A DNA stretch of 21,770 nt from Candidatus Omnitrophota bacterium (GTDB lineage Bacteria > Ratteibacteria > UBA8468 > B48-G9 > DTJG01): positions 1 through 21,770 of the forward strand of contig JAMCZX010000016.1 of the NCBI GenBank assembly GCA_023485205.1, in the 5' to 3' direction. Under the pieces are notes generated by a model, which searched no databases, was not told where the DNA came from, and worked only from the letters and a program-made list of their open reading frames with translations. Below, piece after piece: positions 8,804 through 17,675 of this stretch. Numbering within the stretch: the first letter of the stretch is position 1; each line of letters begins with the position of its first letter. The position numbers and the translations under genes were made by a program.

Positions 8804-9988
8804 TTATTTTAATAATATATTTATCCCTGGGAGACCTTTCCCTTCAAGAAATTCCAGTGATGCTCCACCACCTGTGCATATATGTGATATTTTGTCTGCC
8901 ACACCTGCTTTATTTACAGCTTCTATGGAATCTCCTCCTCCAATAACTGAATAGGCATTACTTTCTGCTATTGCTTTGGCGATAGCGATTGAACCTTTAG
9001 CAAAAGGTTCAATTTCTATAATTCCCATTGGTCCGTTCCAGAAAATTGTTTTTGCTCTTTTTATACAGTCTGTGTATTCTTCAATTGCCTGTGGTCCAAT
9101 GTCCACTCCTATCCAGCCAGGTGGAATGGTTCCTCTTTCTGTGGCAAGATACTTTGCATCTTCAGAAATTTTATCTGCTATAATATGGTCTAATGGTGTG
9201 TGGAATTCAAGATGAAGTCTTCTTAATTCTTTATACACCTCTTTTGCTATAGGAAGAGCTTTATCTTCAACTGCAGAATTACCAATTTCCCAATTATTTG
9301 ATTTTATAAATGTATATGCCATAATACCACCTGTAATAACAGTATCCACTTTGGGAAGAAGATTTTTCACCATGGAAATTTTATCTGCAACTTTTGCCCC
9401 GCCAAGTATTAATAAAAAAGGTTTTTCCGGATTTTCAATGATTTTATTTAAAGCCTTTATTTCTTTTTCAATAAGCAGGCCTGCCGCTTTATCTGTAAGA
9501 AAATTTGTTATTCCGACTATAGAAGCGTGTGCCCGGTGAGAAGTGCCAAAAGCATCATTTACATAACATTCTCCAAGAGATGCCAATTGTTTTGAAAAAT
9601 TCTCTTCATTTTTTTCTTCTTCCGGATGGAAACGAAGATTTTCAAGAAGAATAATATCTCCAGGTTTTGAAGAATCTACAATTTTTTTTACTTCCGGACC
9701 AACACAGTCAGGGGCAAATTTTATATCTTTTTTTATAATCTCAGATAATCTTTTTGCTATGGGTTTTAAACTCATGGAGGGTACTATTATCCCTTTTGGT
9801 TTTCCAAGATGAGAGGCAAGAATAAGTATAGAATTTTGGTTTAAAAGATAGTTTATTGTATCTATAGCGGCTTTTATTCTTGTATCATCAAGGATATTCT
9901 GATTTTTATCCATTGGGACATTAAAATCCACTCTTAGAAAAATTTTTTTCCCTTTATAATCTTTATCTTTAATAGTTATTAAATCCAT
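8804..9988 (-). CDS. pgk: Phosphoglycerate kinase
   Basis: Pgk transfers phosphate from 1,3-bisphosphoglycerate to ADP. The 394-residue product has the substrate-binding motif FLRVDFNVP close to the N-terminus, [11 protein letters not shown], the HRAHAS loop, [12 protein letters not shown], the FWNGPMG hinge and the nucleotide-binding GGGDS near the C-terminus. I set the start at the ATG giving [10 protein letters not shown], because GGAGGA lies just upstream at correct spacing. A longer in-frame start would place 25 unrelated residues inside the end of gap. The gene follows gap by 14 bases. No fusion to tpiA, as seen in some Thermotoga relatives, is present. Confidence 0.97.
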   Translation of the reverse strand: MDLITIKDKDYKGKKIFLRVDFNVPMDKNQNILDDTRIKAAIDTINYLLNQNSILILASHLGKPKGIIVPSMSLKPIAKRLSEIIKKDIKFAPDCVGPEVKKIVDSSKPGDIILLENLRFHPEEEKNEENFSKQLASLGECYVNDAFGTSHRAHASIVGITNFLTDKAAGLLIEKEIKALNKIIENPEKPFLLILGGAKVADKISMVKNLLPKVDTVITGGIMAYTFIKSNNWEIGNSAVEDKALPIAKEVYKELRRLHLEFHTPLDHIIADKISEDAKYLATERGTIPPGWIGVDIGPQAIEEYTDCIKRAKTIFWNGPMGIIEIEPFAKGSIAIAKAIAESNAYSVIGGGDSIEAVNKAGVADKISHICTGGGASLEFLEGKGLPGINILLK

Positions 9989-10002
9989 AATATCCTCCGA
10001 TG

Positions 10003-11010
10003 TTAAATACCTTTTTCCATTATAAACTTCAAAAGATCTGGAACTCTGTTGCTGGATGCCCATTCATTATCATACCATCCAAATATTTTTACAAAATTTT
10101 CATCTATAACATATGTCAGTAATGAATCAAATATACAGGAATGAGGATTTTTTAAAAAGTCTTTTGAAACCAGAGGAATATCACAATATTCCAGTATTCC
10201 TTTTAATTCTTTTTCTGATGCTTTTTTAAATGTTTCATTGATGGTATTCTTATCAGCCCTTTTTTCTATTTCTACCACAAGGTCTACAATAGAAACTGTA
10301 GAAGTAGGGACCCTAATGGATAGTCCATCCATCCTTCCATTTAATTGTGGAAGGACTTTTCCAATGGCTTTTGCAGCACCAGTTGTTGTTGGTATACTTG
10401 ATATTGCGGCTGCTCTTGCCCTTCTCAGATCTTTATGCGGAAGGTCTAAAATATGCTGGTCATTGGTATAGGAATGGATTGTTGTCATTAATCCTTTTAT
10501 AATCTTAAAATTATCATCCATAACTTTTGCCATTGGAGCAAGACAGTTTGTTGTACATGAAGCATTTGAAATTATATTATGTCTGACAGGGTCATATATA
10601 GACTGGTTAACCCCTAATATAATTGTTGCGTCTTCATTTGTTGTAGGTGCGGTTATCAAAACCTTTTTTGCTCCTGCAGTAATATGTGCTTTTGCCTTAT
10701 TTCCATCAGTAAAAACTCCCGTGGATTCAACTACAACATCCACGCCTAATTCTTTCCATGGAATATTTTCAGGATTTCTTTCGGAAAATACAACGAGACA
10801 CTTTCCATCAATGGTAATATCTTTTCCTCCTGTGCTGACATCACCTGGATAGATGCCATAGTTTGAATCATATTTAAACAGATGGGCATTGGTTTTGGTA
10901 TCAGTAATATCATTTACTGCAACAAACTCAATATTTTTAAAATTTTTTTCCAGCGCAGACCTTAAAACAAGTCTTCCGATTCTCCCAAATCCGTTAATTG
11001 CAACTCTCAT
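10003..11010 (-). CDS. gap: Glyceraldehyde-3-phosphate dehydrogenase, type I
   Basis: The enzyme oxidises glyceraldehyde 3-phosphate to 1,3-bisphosphoglycerate with NAD(P). The 335-residue protein begins with the Rossmann motif INGFGRIGR. Its catalytic Cys152 is in SNASCTTNCL and the partner His179 is in TTIHSYTNDQ. RRARAAAISSIPTTTGAAKA and the C-terminal WYDNEWASSNRV complete the family pattern. The start has a strong AGGAGG-type ribosome site (minus strand, just above the ATG). It is the first gene of the gap-pgk-tpiA-secG run, and a good promoter lies about 100 bases upstream. Asn33-Asp34 after the second Rossmann strand suggests NAD preference, which is a guess from sequence. Confidence 0.97.
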   Translation of the reverse strand: MRVAINGFGRIGRLVLRSALEKNFKNIEFVAVNDITDTKTNAHLFKYDSNYGIYPGDVSTGGKDITIDGKCLVVFSERNPENIPWKELGVDVVVESTGVFTDGNKAKAHITAGAKKVLITAPTTNEDATIILGVNQSIYDPVRHNIISNASCTTNCLAPMAKVMDDNFKIIKGLMTTIHSYTNDQHILDLPHKDLRRARAAAISSIPTTTGAAKAIGKVLPQLNGRMDGLSIRVPTSTVSIVDLVVEIEKRADKNTINETFKKASEKELKGILEYCDIPLVSKDFLKNPHSCIFDSLLTYVIDENFVKIFGWYDNEWASSNRVPDLLKFIMEKGI

Positions 11011-11069
11011 TTTTCCTCCTCTTTTTTAAATCTAAAAGTGAATAATAATTTACTGATATTTATGATTTT

Positions 11070-11091
11070 TATATCTTTTAATGAAGATATA
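11070..11091 (-). promoter_or_regulatory. Perfect 8-bp inverted repeat in the gap leader
   Basis: TATATCTT and AAGATATA are separated by six bases, inside the presumed 5' untranslated leader of gap about 60 bases before its ATG. It could fold as an A/U-rich RNA hairpin that protects the transcript, or be a two-fold operator for a glycolytic regulator. In such A/T-rich DNA an 8-bp palindrome can arise by chance, so function is only suggested by location. Confidence 0.35.
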
Positions 11092-11112
11092 GAATTTATT
11101 TAATTGAATAAT

Positions 11113-11140
11113 ATTTTATCATCTATATTATTTATGTCAA
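11113..11140 (-). promoter_or_regulatory. Predicted sigma70-type promoter for gap-pgk-tpiA-secG
   Basis: On the minus strand a perfect -35 TTGACA (11135-11140) is followed after 16 bases by TAAAAT (11113-11118, five of six matches to TATAAT). This lies in the 147-base gap between the DUF362 gene and gap, the only sizeable gene-free stretch between 518 and 16224. Transcription would start near 11106 and leave a leader of roughly 95 bases before the gap ATG. No obvious terminator for the upstream DUF362 gene is seen in this gap. Confidence 0.6.
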
Positions 11141-11157
11141 TTTCACTTTTTGAGGTA

Positions 11158-12251
11158 TCAAGTAAAAAGTTCTGCCACCCAGCTTTTTTTTAATTCAATG
11201 GCTTTGGATGTACATACTTCATAACAACACAAACAATTTATACACTTTTTTCTGTCAATTTTTAAGTCTTTTGAGATGGTTTTTTGAGGACAGATTCTAT
11301 AACATTGAAAACATTTTTGACACTTATTTGGAAGTATTACAGGTGTAATCTTAAAATTTTTTCCTAAAAGAGTAAAAACAGGGGATATCCACTTGTATGC
11401 TGCCATTTTAAAAAGAAATGAAGAAGAGGATTTTTTAAAATTTTTTATAATTTCTATATTATCCCCAACAATTTTAAAATCTGGGATTCCATATTTTTTA
11501 TTATAAATTCTTAAAAATGGAACCTCTTTGATTTTTAATCCTGCTATTTTGGCACATAAAGTATCTACTGCTACTGCATTTGTTCCTCCTATAATATAGC
11601 CATAGTGTCTTTTTTCCCCATTGGCAGGGCCGTCTCCTTCCATAATTTCAACTGCATCCACAAGATTAAAAAATATATTTTTTTCTATTGTTTTATAATA
11701 TTCCACAATAAATGTATTAAATTTTTCTGTATCAGGAAATCTGGAATGTAAAATACTTTTTGAATATCCGGGAATAAATCCATAGGTGTTTTTCATCGCA
11801 ATAGAATCCCTGTTAGATTATGTGTTTTAAATTTTGGAATATTTATAACAGGATGGTTTAAAAAGCTGTTTGAAACAGGAAAGGCCACTTCTTTATTTTG
11901 TACATTTATTGTAAATATTTTACTTTCTTCTTCTGTTTGTATAAGATTGATATTATTGTTTTTATCCAATGGAAGATATTCACATTTTTTCCAGTATTCT
12001 TCTATAGGCTTTTTTGTTCCTGGGGGACAATCTCCTAGAAATTTTTTCCCGGGTATAATTTTTGCCAGTTCTGAGATTATAGAGGGATGGGTTGTTACTG
12101 CCTCAGAAGGATTTCTTGCAGAAAGCATATTGGGTTTTAATATAATTTCCGTAGGAAAATCTTTAATATTTAAAACATCAAAAAGTTTCTTTATAGCGGT
12201 TTCTACCGTATTTGGCTCATAATTTTCACATTTTATAATTGCCACTTTCAT
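11158..12251 (-). pseudogene. DUF362 protein with C-terminal 2x[4Fe-4S] ferredoxin domain, frameshifted
   Basis: Two frames together make one DUF362 protein. The first (12251-11793) ends INIPKFKTHNLTGILLR then TGA. The second (11796-11158) begins MKNTYGFIPGYSK. In intact relatives the consensus runs PKxKTHxLT, five or six residues, then KNxxGxxPG without a break. Adding one base near 11797-11801 (TTG-CG to TTG-GCG) would restore ILLAMKN at the proper length. The second part ends in two cysteine clusters, CQKCFQCYRICP and CINCLCCYEVC, which should bind two [4Fe-4S] clusters. DUF362 proteins are widespread in anaerobes but have no settled function; electron transfer is implied by the clusters. 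The first start overlaps the CDF stop (ATGA). The break may be genuine decay, a consensus error, or coupled translation through the ATGA overlap. Confidence 0.8.
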
Positions 12252-13147
12252 AAATTGTCCTGTTTGTGGAAAGAAACTTGTTTTATATCAACACATTTTT
12301 CACATTCTGATTGAATTACTGTATGTGTTATATTATATTTTTTTTCAAGCATATCATTTATATTTGATATTATTTCATTTACAGATTTTACATTAATGGT
12401 ATCTATCATAATATGTGAATTTAATGCATATATATCAGAACTTATACTCCATACATGTATATCATGAACATCCTCTACCCCGGGTATTTTCAAAATATCC
12501 TGAGATAATTTTTCTAAATTTATATTTTCAGGTGTTGTTTCCATTAATACCATTGTAGAATCTTTTACTAATTTGATTGCGCCAAAAAGAATCATAAGTC
12601 CGATTATAGAACTTATTATAGGGTCAAATATATAATCCCTGGTTATTATAATTAAGATAGAAGCAGCAATGACACCTATAGAAGCAAGCATATCGCTTAA
12701 AGTATGTAAATATGCTGCTTTAATATTTAGATTTTCATTTTCATACTGGTGCATTTTTGTAACCACATAAAAATTTGCGCAGAATCCTATAATTGCAAAA
12801 GGAAACATTTCAAATCCGTTTACTCGCTGGGGATGTATAAATCTATGGTAGGCATTATAAAAAATAAATAATGTAATCAGAATAAGTATGAAACTATTTA
12901 TAACTGCTGCTAATATTTCTGCCCTGTAATATCCAAAAGAAAATTTTTCATTTGCTTTTTTTTGGGCAATCCAGATAGAAAAATAGGTAAGGGACAAAGC
13001 AAAAACATCTACAAAAATATGTCCTGCATCACTTAAAAGTGCAAGACTATGTGTTAATATTCCTCCAAATATTTCAAGAAAAAACACAGATACGGATAAT
13101 ATAATAAAAACTTTAAATTGATTTTGTAAAATATTTCTTGATATCAT
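12248..13147 (-). CDS. Cation diffusion facilitator (CzcD/ZitB-like) metal efflux transporter
   Basis: The 299-residue inner-membrane protein belongs to the CDF family, which exports zinc, cadmium, cobalt or similar ions in exchange for protons. Six hydrophobic segments are visible. The intramembrane site is formed by Asp40/His43/Asp47 in LLSDAGHIFVD and by His148/Asp152 in HTLSD, the HxxxD arrangement typical of Zn/Cd transporters. After about residue 205 comes the cytoplasmic ferredoxin-like domain with the VHDIHVWSISS motif, and a short tail with two cysteines (CEKC). It ends overlapping the DUF362 start by four bases and begins 11 bases after metW. No metal-responsive regulator is nearby. 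Substrate specificity cannot be fixed from sequence. Confidence 0.92.
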   Translation of the reverse strand: MISRNILQNQFKVFIILSVSVFFLEIFGGILTHSLALLSDAGHIFVDVFALSLTYFSIWIAQKKANEKFSFGYYRAEILAAVINSFILILITLFIFYNAYHRFIHPQRVNGFEMFPFAIIGFCANFYVVTKMHQYENENLNIKAAYLHTLSDMLASIGVIAASILIIITRDYIFDPIISSIIGLMILFGAIKLVKDSTMVLMETTPENINLEKLSQDILKIPGVEDVHDIHVWSISSDIYALNSHIMIDTINVKSVNEIISNINDMLEKKYNITHTVIQSECEKCVDIKQVSFHKQDNL

Positions 13148-13158
13148 TTGAGTAAATT

Positions 13159-13758
13159 TTATTTTTTAATAACAAAAATACCTATTTGTGCCCTAAAATT
13201 TGGGGATATTTTTATTAATTTGTTTTTTGAAATAAAAAAGTTCTGTTCTATGGTTATTTTTTTTGTTTTACAGTAATTTACGAAATCATATAAGCTTAAA
13301 AAGTGAAGATTTGGAGTATTATACCATTCAAAAGGAAGAGCAGGTGCTATAGGGGCTTTTCCCATGATTGCCAATTGCCATCTTGCCTTGTAATGAGCAA
13401 AATTTGGAAAACTGACAATTACATGGCTGCCTACACGCAAAGCATCATGTAAAACTTTATCCGGATTTTTAACTTCCTGTAAGGTTTGATCTAATATAAC
13501 ATAATCAAATGATTTATCATTGTAATCTGAAAGTCCGGAGTCAAGATTTAAATGAAAAACACTTATACCTCTTTCTATACATTTATATATGGATTGTTCC
13601 TCTATTTCTATCCCATAACCCTGAACATGTTTATTTGTTATTAGATATTCCAATAATTCTCCATTACCGCAGCCTAAGTCCAGCACAGTGGAGGTGGGTT
13701 CTACTATTTTTACAATAATTTTATGAGGAAAAGTAATTTCATCAAATTTAATATTCAT
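13159..13758 (-). CDS. metW: Methionine biosynthesis protein MetW (class I SAM methyltransferase fold)
   Basis: MetW is a small methyltransferase-like partner of MetX; in several bacteria it is needed for, or stimulates, homoserine O-acetyltransferase activity. The 199-residue protein has the SAM-binding motif VLDLGCGNGELLEYL, then GYGIEIEE, and DYVILDQTLQEV. The MetW-typical stretch VSFPNFAHYKARWQ...APALPFEWYNTPNLHFLS follows. I used the ATG giving MNIKFDEI, ten bases after the metX stop. A longer in-frame ATG lies inside metX and adds residues without family similarity. The metY-metX-metW order supports the assignment. Confidence 0.92.
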   Translation of the reverse strand: MNIKFDEITFPHKIIVKIVEPTSTVLDLGCGNGELLEYLITNKHVQGYGIEIEEQSIYKCIERGISVFHLNLDSGLSDYNDKSFDYVILDQTLQEVKNPDKVLHDALRVGSHVIVSFPNFAHYKARWQLAIMGKAPIAPALPFEWYNTPNLHFLSLYDFVNYCKTKKITIEQNFFISKNKLIKISPNFRAQIGIFVIKK

Positions 13759-13768
13759 TTTTGTTTTA

Positions 13769-14917
13769 TTATATATATATATTATTTTCTCTAACCACAC
13801 TATTTAAAAAATGTTTTATTAATTCTGATTGTTTTTCAATTTCAACAAGGAATGCATCATGTCCATAACTTGAATCAATTTCACAATATGATGCTGGTAT
13901 TCCATTTATTTTAAGAAGCTTTACTATTTCTCTGGATTGAGAAGGTGGATAAAGCCAGTCTGATTTAAATGCTATTATTAAAAATTTTGTTTTAATATTC
14001 TTGTTTTTTTGTGTAAATTTTTCTTCTGAAAGATCAAAATAATCAAGAGCTTTTGTTATATAAAGATAGCTATTGGCATCAAATCGTTTGGCAAAATTAT
14101 CTCCTCTATATTCTAGATAATTTTCCACTTCAAAGTCTATTGAAAATTTATCAGAAGGAAATATATTTGTTTTTTCTTTTAATCTACGGGAAAATTTTTC
14201 TTCCATGGAAATGGTACTCATATATGTTATGTGTCCTACCATTCTGGCAACAGCCAAACCCTTTTTAGGCCCGGAATGTCCATAATAATTCCCATTTAAC
14301 CATGCAGGGTCAGACATTATTGCCTGTCTTCCTACCTCATTAAACGCAATCTGTTGGGGGGAATGTTTTAATGTTGTAGCAATAGGAATAGCCGATAAAA
14401 CTTTTTCAGGATACAAAGCAACCCATTGTAAAGTTTGCATTCCTCCCATAGAGCCTCCAATAACACAGAGAAGTTTATCAATACCTAAATAATCAATTAA
14501 AAATTTCTGGGCATTAACCATATCTCCAATAGTAATAATCGGAAAATCCAGGGCATAAGGTTTATTAGTCTTGGGATTTATAGTGGATGGGCCTGTACTT
14601 TCTCCACATCCTCCAATGATATTTGAGCAGATAATAAAATATTTATCTGTATCTAATGCTCTTGTTTTTCCTATCATATCTTCCCACCATCCTGGTTTTT
14701 TATCATTTTCATAAAATCCAGCAGCATGAGAATCTCCTGAAAGGGCATGGACCACTAAAATGGCATTATTTCTATTTTTATTAAGTTTACCATAAGTTTC
14801 ATAAGCCAATGTTATGGGTCCTAATTTTTCTCCTGATTCCAAAATTATTTCTTTTGGAGGATGGGCAAAAGTAAAATATTGTTTTTTTACTATTTCTGTG
14901 CTTGTTTTATTTTCCAT
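13769..14917 (-). CDS. metX: Homoserine O-acetyltransferase
   Basis: MetX moves an acetyl group from acetyl-CoA to homoserine, committing it to methionine. The 382-residue alpha/beta hydrolase shows the catalytic triad Ser156 (GGSMGGMQ), Asp320 (KSDWLYPP) and His353 (YGHDAFL). It also has the family blocks [23 protein letters not shown] and [14 protein letters not shown]. Some family members use succinyl-CoA instead, and motifs visible by eye do not settle this; pairing with an O-acetylhomoserine sulfhydrylase favours acetyl. It lies 14 bases downstream of metY and 10 upstream of metW, so the three are co-transcribed. Confidence 0.95.
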   Translation of the reverse strand: MENKTSTEIVKKQYFTFAHPPKEIILESGEKLGPITLAYETYGKLNKNRNNAILVVHALSGDSHAAGFYENDKKPGWWEDMIGKTRALDTDKYFIICSNIIGGCGESTGPSTINPKTNKPYALDFPIITIGDMVNAQKFLIDYLGIDKLLCVIGGSMGGMQTLQWVALYPEKVLSAIPIATTLKHSPQQIAFNEVGRQAIMSDPAWLNGNYYGHSGPKKGLAVARMVGHITYMSTISMEEKFSRRLKEKTNIFPSDKFSIDFEVENYLEYRGDNFAKRFDANSYLYITKALDYFDLSEEKFTQKNKNIKTKFLIIAFKSDWLYPPSQSREIVKLLKINGIPASYCEIDSSYGHDAFLVEIEKQSELIKHFLNSVVRENNIYI

Positions 14918-14931
14918 TTTATACCAATTTA

Positions 14932-16224
14932 CTAAACTTTTTCTAATGCCTGTTCTATATCTGAAATAATATCATCTATGTTTTCAAGTCCTATAGAAAG
15001 TCTGACAAATTCAGGTGTTACTCCTGTTGTCATTTGTTCTTCTTCTGAAAGTTGTTGATGGGTTGTACTGGCTGGATGTATCGCAAGGGTTTTGGCGTCT
15101 CCAATATTGGCAACATGAGAAATTAAATTAAGAGAATCAATAAATTTTTTTCCTGCTTCAAGTCCACCTTTAAGTCCAAAACCTATAATAGCTCCAGCAC
15201 CTCTGGATAAATATTTTTTGGTTTTTTCTATTTCAGGACTATCTTCAAGTCCGGGATATAAAACCCAGGAGATTTTTGGATGTTTTTTAAGATATTTTGC
15301 TACAGCTAAAGCATTTTCTGAGTGTTTTGGCATTCTTAGATGCAATGTTTCAAGGCCTTGTAAAATCAGAAATGCATTAAATGGAGATAAAGCAGGTCCC
15401 AGATCTCTTAATAATATAACTCTGGCCTTAATTATATAAGCGATATTTCCAAAGCCTTTTAATGCTTCAACAAAATTAAGTCCATGATAACTGGGGTCAG
15501 GTTCTGCAATTAAAGGAAACTTACCATTTGTCCAGTCAAATTTCCCTGAATCCACAATTAAGCCTCCCATTGAAGTTCCATGCCCTCCAAGAAATTTTGT
15601 TGCAGAATATACAATTATATCAACACCAAAATCTATAGACCGTAAAAGATAGGGGGAAACAGTATTATCTAAAATGAAAGGAATTCCATTGGTATGGGCA
15701 ATTTTGGATAATTTTTCTAAATCAGAAACATTTAATTTTGGATTTCCTATAGATTCAGCATATATAGCTTTTGTTTTGCTGGTTATAGCTTTTTGAAATG
15801 CTGACAGGTCATCAGAAGGAACAAATTTTACAGTTATGCCAAGCTTTTTGAAAGTATAATGAAATAATGTATATGTTCCTCCATAAAGATTATCTGCAGA
15901 AACAATTTCATCTCCGGATTGCGCTATATTTAGAATAGAAAGTGTAATTGCTGATTGCCCGCTTGCAACTGCTAATGCCCCCACTCCGCCTTCAATTGCG
16001 TTGATTCTTTTTTCAAGAACATCGGTCGTTGGATTCATGAGCCGGGTATAAATATTACCAAATTCTTTTAAACTGAAAAGGTCAGCTGCATGTTGAGTGT
16101 TTTTAAACTGATAAGATGTAGTTTGGTAAATAGGAACTGCCCTTGAACCTGTTGTTGGGTCAGGCTCCTGTCCTCCATGTAATAAAAGAGTTTCTACTTT
16201 TAAATTTTTATCAATTTTGCTCAT
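14932..16224 (-). CDS. metY: O-acetylhomoserine sulfhydrylase (aminocarboxypropyltransferase)
   Basis: MetY is a PLP enzyme that makes homocysteine directly from O-acetylhomoserine and sulfide, bypassing cystathionine. The 430-residue length suits MetY, which is longer than MetB/MetC. The PLP lysine is Lys210 in [13 protein letters not shown]. Other markers are [36 protein letters not shown] and the C-terminal [18 protein letters not shown] strong AGGAGG precedes the ATG. It is the first met gene of the run. Upstream lies the repeat element and tRNA-Gly, not a SAM riboswitch or a recognisable MetJ-type operator. Confidence 0.95.
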   Translation of the reverse strand: MSKIDKNLKVETLLLHGGQEPDPTTGSRAVPIYQTTSYQFKNTQHAADLFSLKEFGNIYTRLMNPTTDVLEKRINAIEGGVGALAVASGQSAITLSILNIAQSGDEIVSADNLYGGTYTLFHYTFKKLGITVKFVPSDDLSAFQKAITSKTKAIYAESIGNPKLNVSDLEKLSKIAHTNGIPFILDNTVSPYLLRSIDFGVDIIVYSATKFLGGHGTSMGGLIVDSGKFDWTNGKFPLIAEPDPSYHGLNFVEALKGFGNIAYIIKARVILLRDLGPALSPFNAFLILQGLETLHLRMPKHSENALAVAKYLKKHPKISWVLYPGLEDSPEIEKTKKYLSRGAGAIIGFGLKGGLEAGKKFIDSLNLISHVANIGDAKTLAIHPASTTHQQLSEEEQMTTGVTPEFVRLSIGLENIDDIISDIEQALEKV

Positions 16225-16257
16225 TTTTTCCTCCTATTTTCTGTAAGTTTTATTAAA

Positions 16258-16278
16258 TAAAGCGGGATACGGGATTTG
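16258..16278 (-). repeat. Duplicate of the tRNA-Gly 3' end
   Basis: These 21 bases are identical to 16389-16409. That span is the tRNA-Gly segment from C56 of the T-loop to the discriminator base plus three bases of 3' flank. The copy starts directly at the end of the 85-bp element and is followed by ordinary A/T-rich DNA leading to metY. The repeat period is 131 bases. The last C of the element is shared with the first base of the copy. Confidence 0.9.
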
Positions 16279-16362
16279 GCGCCCCTCGTTCCCACTACGC
16301 TCGGGGTCGGCCACTCGCTGGGATTGTTGCGCCAGCTCACAATCCCTTACTTCGCTCTCTTC
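16278..16362 (-). repeat. 85-bp GC-rich tRNA-associated element, copy A
   Basis: On the minus strand this element runs from GAAGAGAGCGAAGTAAGGG to GAGGGGCGCC and matches copy B at 20814-20898 at 83 of 85 positions without gaps. It is far richer in G+C than its surroundings. It contains a perfect 8-bp stem, GGGATTGT/ACAATCCC, around an 11-base loop, and a second imperfect CCCC/GGGG hairpin. It begins 29 bases after the tRNA-Gly 3' end and is followed at once by a second copy of the tRNA tail. It encodes nothing convincing. The reading frame crossing it also runs through the tRNA antisense and is not a plausible protein. Confidence 0.9.
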
Positions 16363-16391
16363 AACTCCCTTTTCCCAGTTAGTATTTCTAA

Positions 16392-16463
16392 AGCGGGATA
16401 CGGGATTTGAACCCGCAACTTCAACCTTGGGAAGGTTGCACTCTACCGTTGAGTTAATCCCGC
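16392..16463 (-). tRNA. tRNA-Gly (anticodon CCC)
   Basis: The acceptor stem GCGGGAT pairs with ATCCCGC. The anticodon stem CAACC/GGTTG encloses TTCCCAA, giving anticodon CCC. The T-arm loop is TTCAAAT and the discriminator is T; CCA is not encoded. The gene lies six bases downstream of the homoserine kinase stop codon on the same strand, so it may be processed from a thr-region transcript. The 3' half from C56 onward is duplicated 131 bases downstream, after the 85-bp element. Confidence 0.95.
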
Positions 16464-16469
16464 ACATAA

Positions 16470-17669
16470 TTAAGTTAATAAAGTGGTTATAAATTCTTCA
16501 TTTTCTAATATTCCATAAAAACCACTTTTACATGATTCTTCATCAAATTTTTCTACTTTATCACTATCTACACCGGGTTTATAAATTACAAAGGGAACTG
16601 ATTCTGTTGTATGACATCTTTTATATACAGGTGTAGGATGGTCAGGTAAAATGCCAATAGTGGTATTATTCATATCTATATTATTTATAATATTCTTAAT
16701 TAATCGTTTGTCAAAATCTTCTATACACTTTATTTTAAGTTTTAAATCTCCATCATGTCCTGCTTCATCCGGTGCTTCAACATGAACATATACAAGGTCA
16801 TATTTTTTCAATGCTTCAATACAAGCTGATGCTTTTCCTTCATAATTTGTTGCCCAATTGCCTGTTGCCCCTTTTACATTTATAATACTAAATCCAATAT
16901 ATATTCCAAGTCCTTTTAAAAGGTCCACAGCTGAAATAATTGCTCCTTTGATGCCAAATTTTTCTTCAAATTTCTCCATTTCCGGTTTTTTTCCTGGAGA
17001 CCATGGCCAGATTAAATTGGCAGGATATTTACCCTGTTTTTTTCTTTCAAGATTTACAGGATGGTTTTCCAGTATGGGTTTTGATCTAAAAATTAAATTT
17101 CTAAGTAGATTGGCTGTTCTTTTCCCTTGAGAATTTTTCCCAACAGGTAGAATTTTATCTATGATTTCATTAGGGTTGTCATGAGGAGGAAAACATTGTA
17201 CATCTTCAGAAAAAGAATCTTTAAGTACCAATAAATGTCTATAACTTACACCGGAATAAAACTTTATATTTTGAGTTCCAATCTTTTTATCAATATCTTC
17301 TATGATAATTTTTGCCTCTTCTGAAGTGATTTGTCCGGCAGAGTGGCTTTTCATTCTATTATTTTCCTGATAAATAATATTGCATCTTAATGCCACATCA
17401 TTTTTATCAAGCATAACATTCATAGAAGCCGCTTCCAGAACACCTCTTCCATGAAAATATTTCCTTGGATTATAACCAAGTATGGAAAGATTTGCCACTG
17501 CAGAACCAGTAGCAAAATTATCAGGAATTGTTTTGAATAAACCGCATCTGCCCAATTTAGTTATCTTATCTATATTGGGTTTATCTGCTATCTGCAAAGG
17601 GGTTTTATTCCCTAATTTTTCTATTGGATAATCAGCTGCACCATCAGGAATAAGAATAATATATTTCAT
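16470..17669 (-). CDS. Phosphoglycerate-mutase-like protein, probable homoserine kinase
   Basis: This 399-residue protein belongs to the alkaline phosphatase superfamily branch of cofactor-independent phosphoglycerate mutases (archaeal ApgM type). It shows the metal-binding IPDGAADYP at the N-terminus, the serine nucleophile motif GSAVANLSILGY (Ser56), GRGVLEAASM, HVEAPDEAGHDGD and DHPTP. A subgroup of this family is annotated as a proposed homoserine kinase (TIGR02535) in bacteria that lack ThrB and carry the gene beside other threonine genes. Here thrC is immediately upstream, with six bases between the genes, and metX/metY lie downstream. I therefore favour ATP-dependent phosphorylation of homoserine over 3-phosphoglycerate isomerisation. 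The aspartate usual after the nucleophile serine (GSD) is alanine here, which may reflect changed chemistry. No separate thrB is in the window. Confidence 0.8.
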   Translation of the reverse strand: MKYIILIPDGAADYPIEKLGNKTPLQIADKPNIDKITKLGRCGLFKTIPDNFATGSAVANLSILGYNPRKYFHGRGVLEAASMNVMLDKNDVALRCNIIYQENNRMKSHSAGQITSEEAKIIIEDIDKKIGTQNIKFYSGVSYRHLLVLKDSFSEDVQCFPPHDNPNEIIDKILPVGKNSQGKRTANLLRNLIFRSKPILENHPVNLERKKQGKYPANLIWPWSPGKKPEMEKFEEKFGIKGAIISAVDLLKGLGIYIGFSIINVKGATGNWATNYEGKASACIEALKKYDLVYVHVEAPDEAGHDGDLKLKIKCIEDFDKRLIKNIINNIDMNNTTIGILPDHPTPVYKRCHTTESVPFVIYKPGVDSDKVEKFDEESCKSGFYGILENEEFITTLLT

Positions 17670-17675
17670 TTTAAT

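Noticed and set aside
9989..10063. Upstream start for pgk
   Set aside because: It would overlap the end of gap by more than 50 bases; the ATG at 9988 has a proper GGAGGA site and matches the family N-terminus.
16225..16391. SAM riboswitch or Met operator in front of metY
   Set aside because: The interval consists of the 85-bp element, its spacer and the tRNA tail copy; no S-box or MetJ-type repeats are visible.
16234..16467. A 77-codon minus-strand open frame
   Set aside because: It reads through tRNA-Gly, the 85-bp element and the duplicated tail. It has no ribosome site of note and no protein family character.
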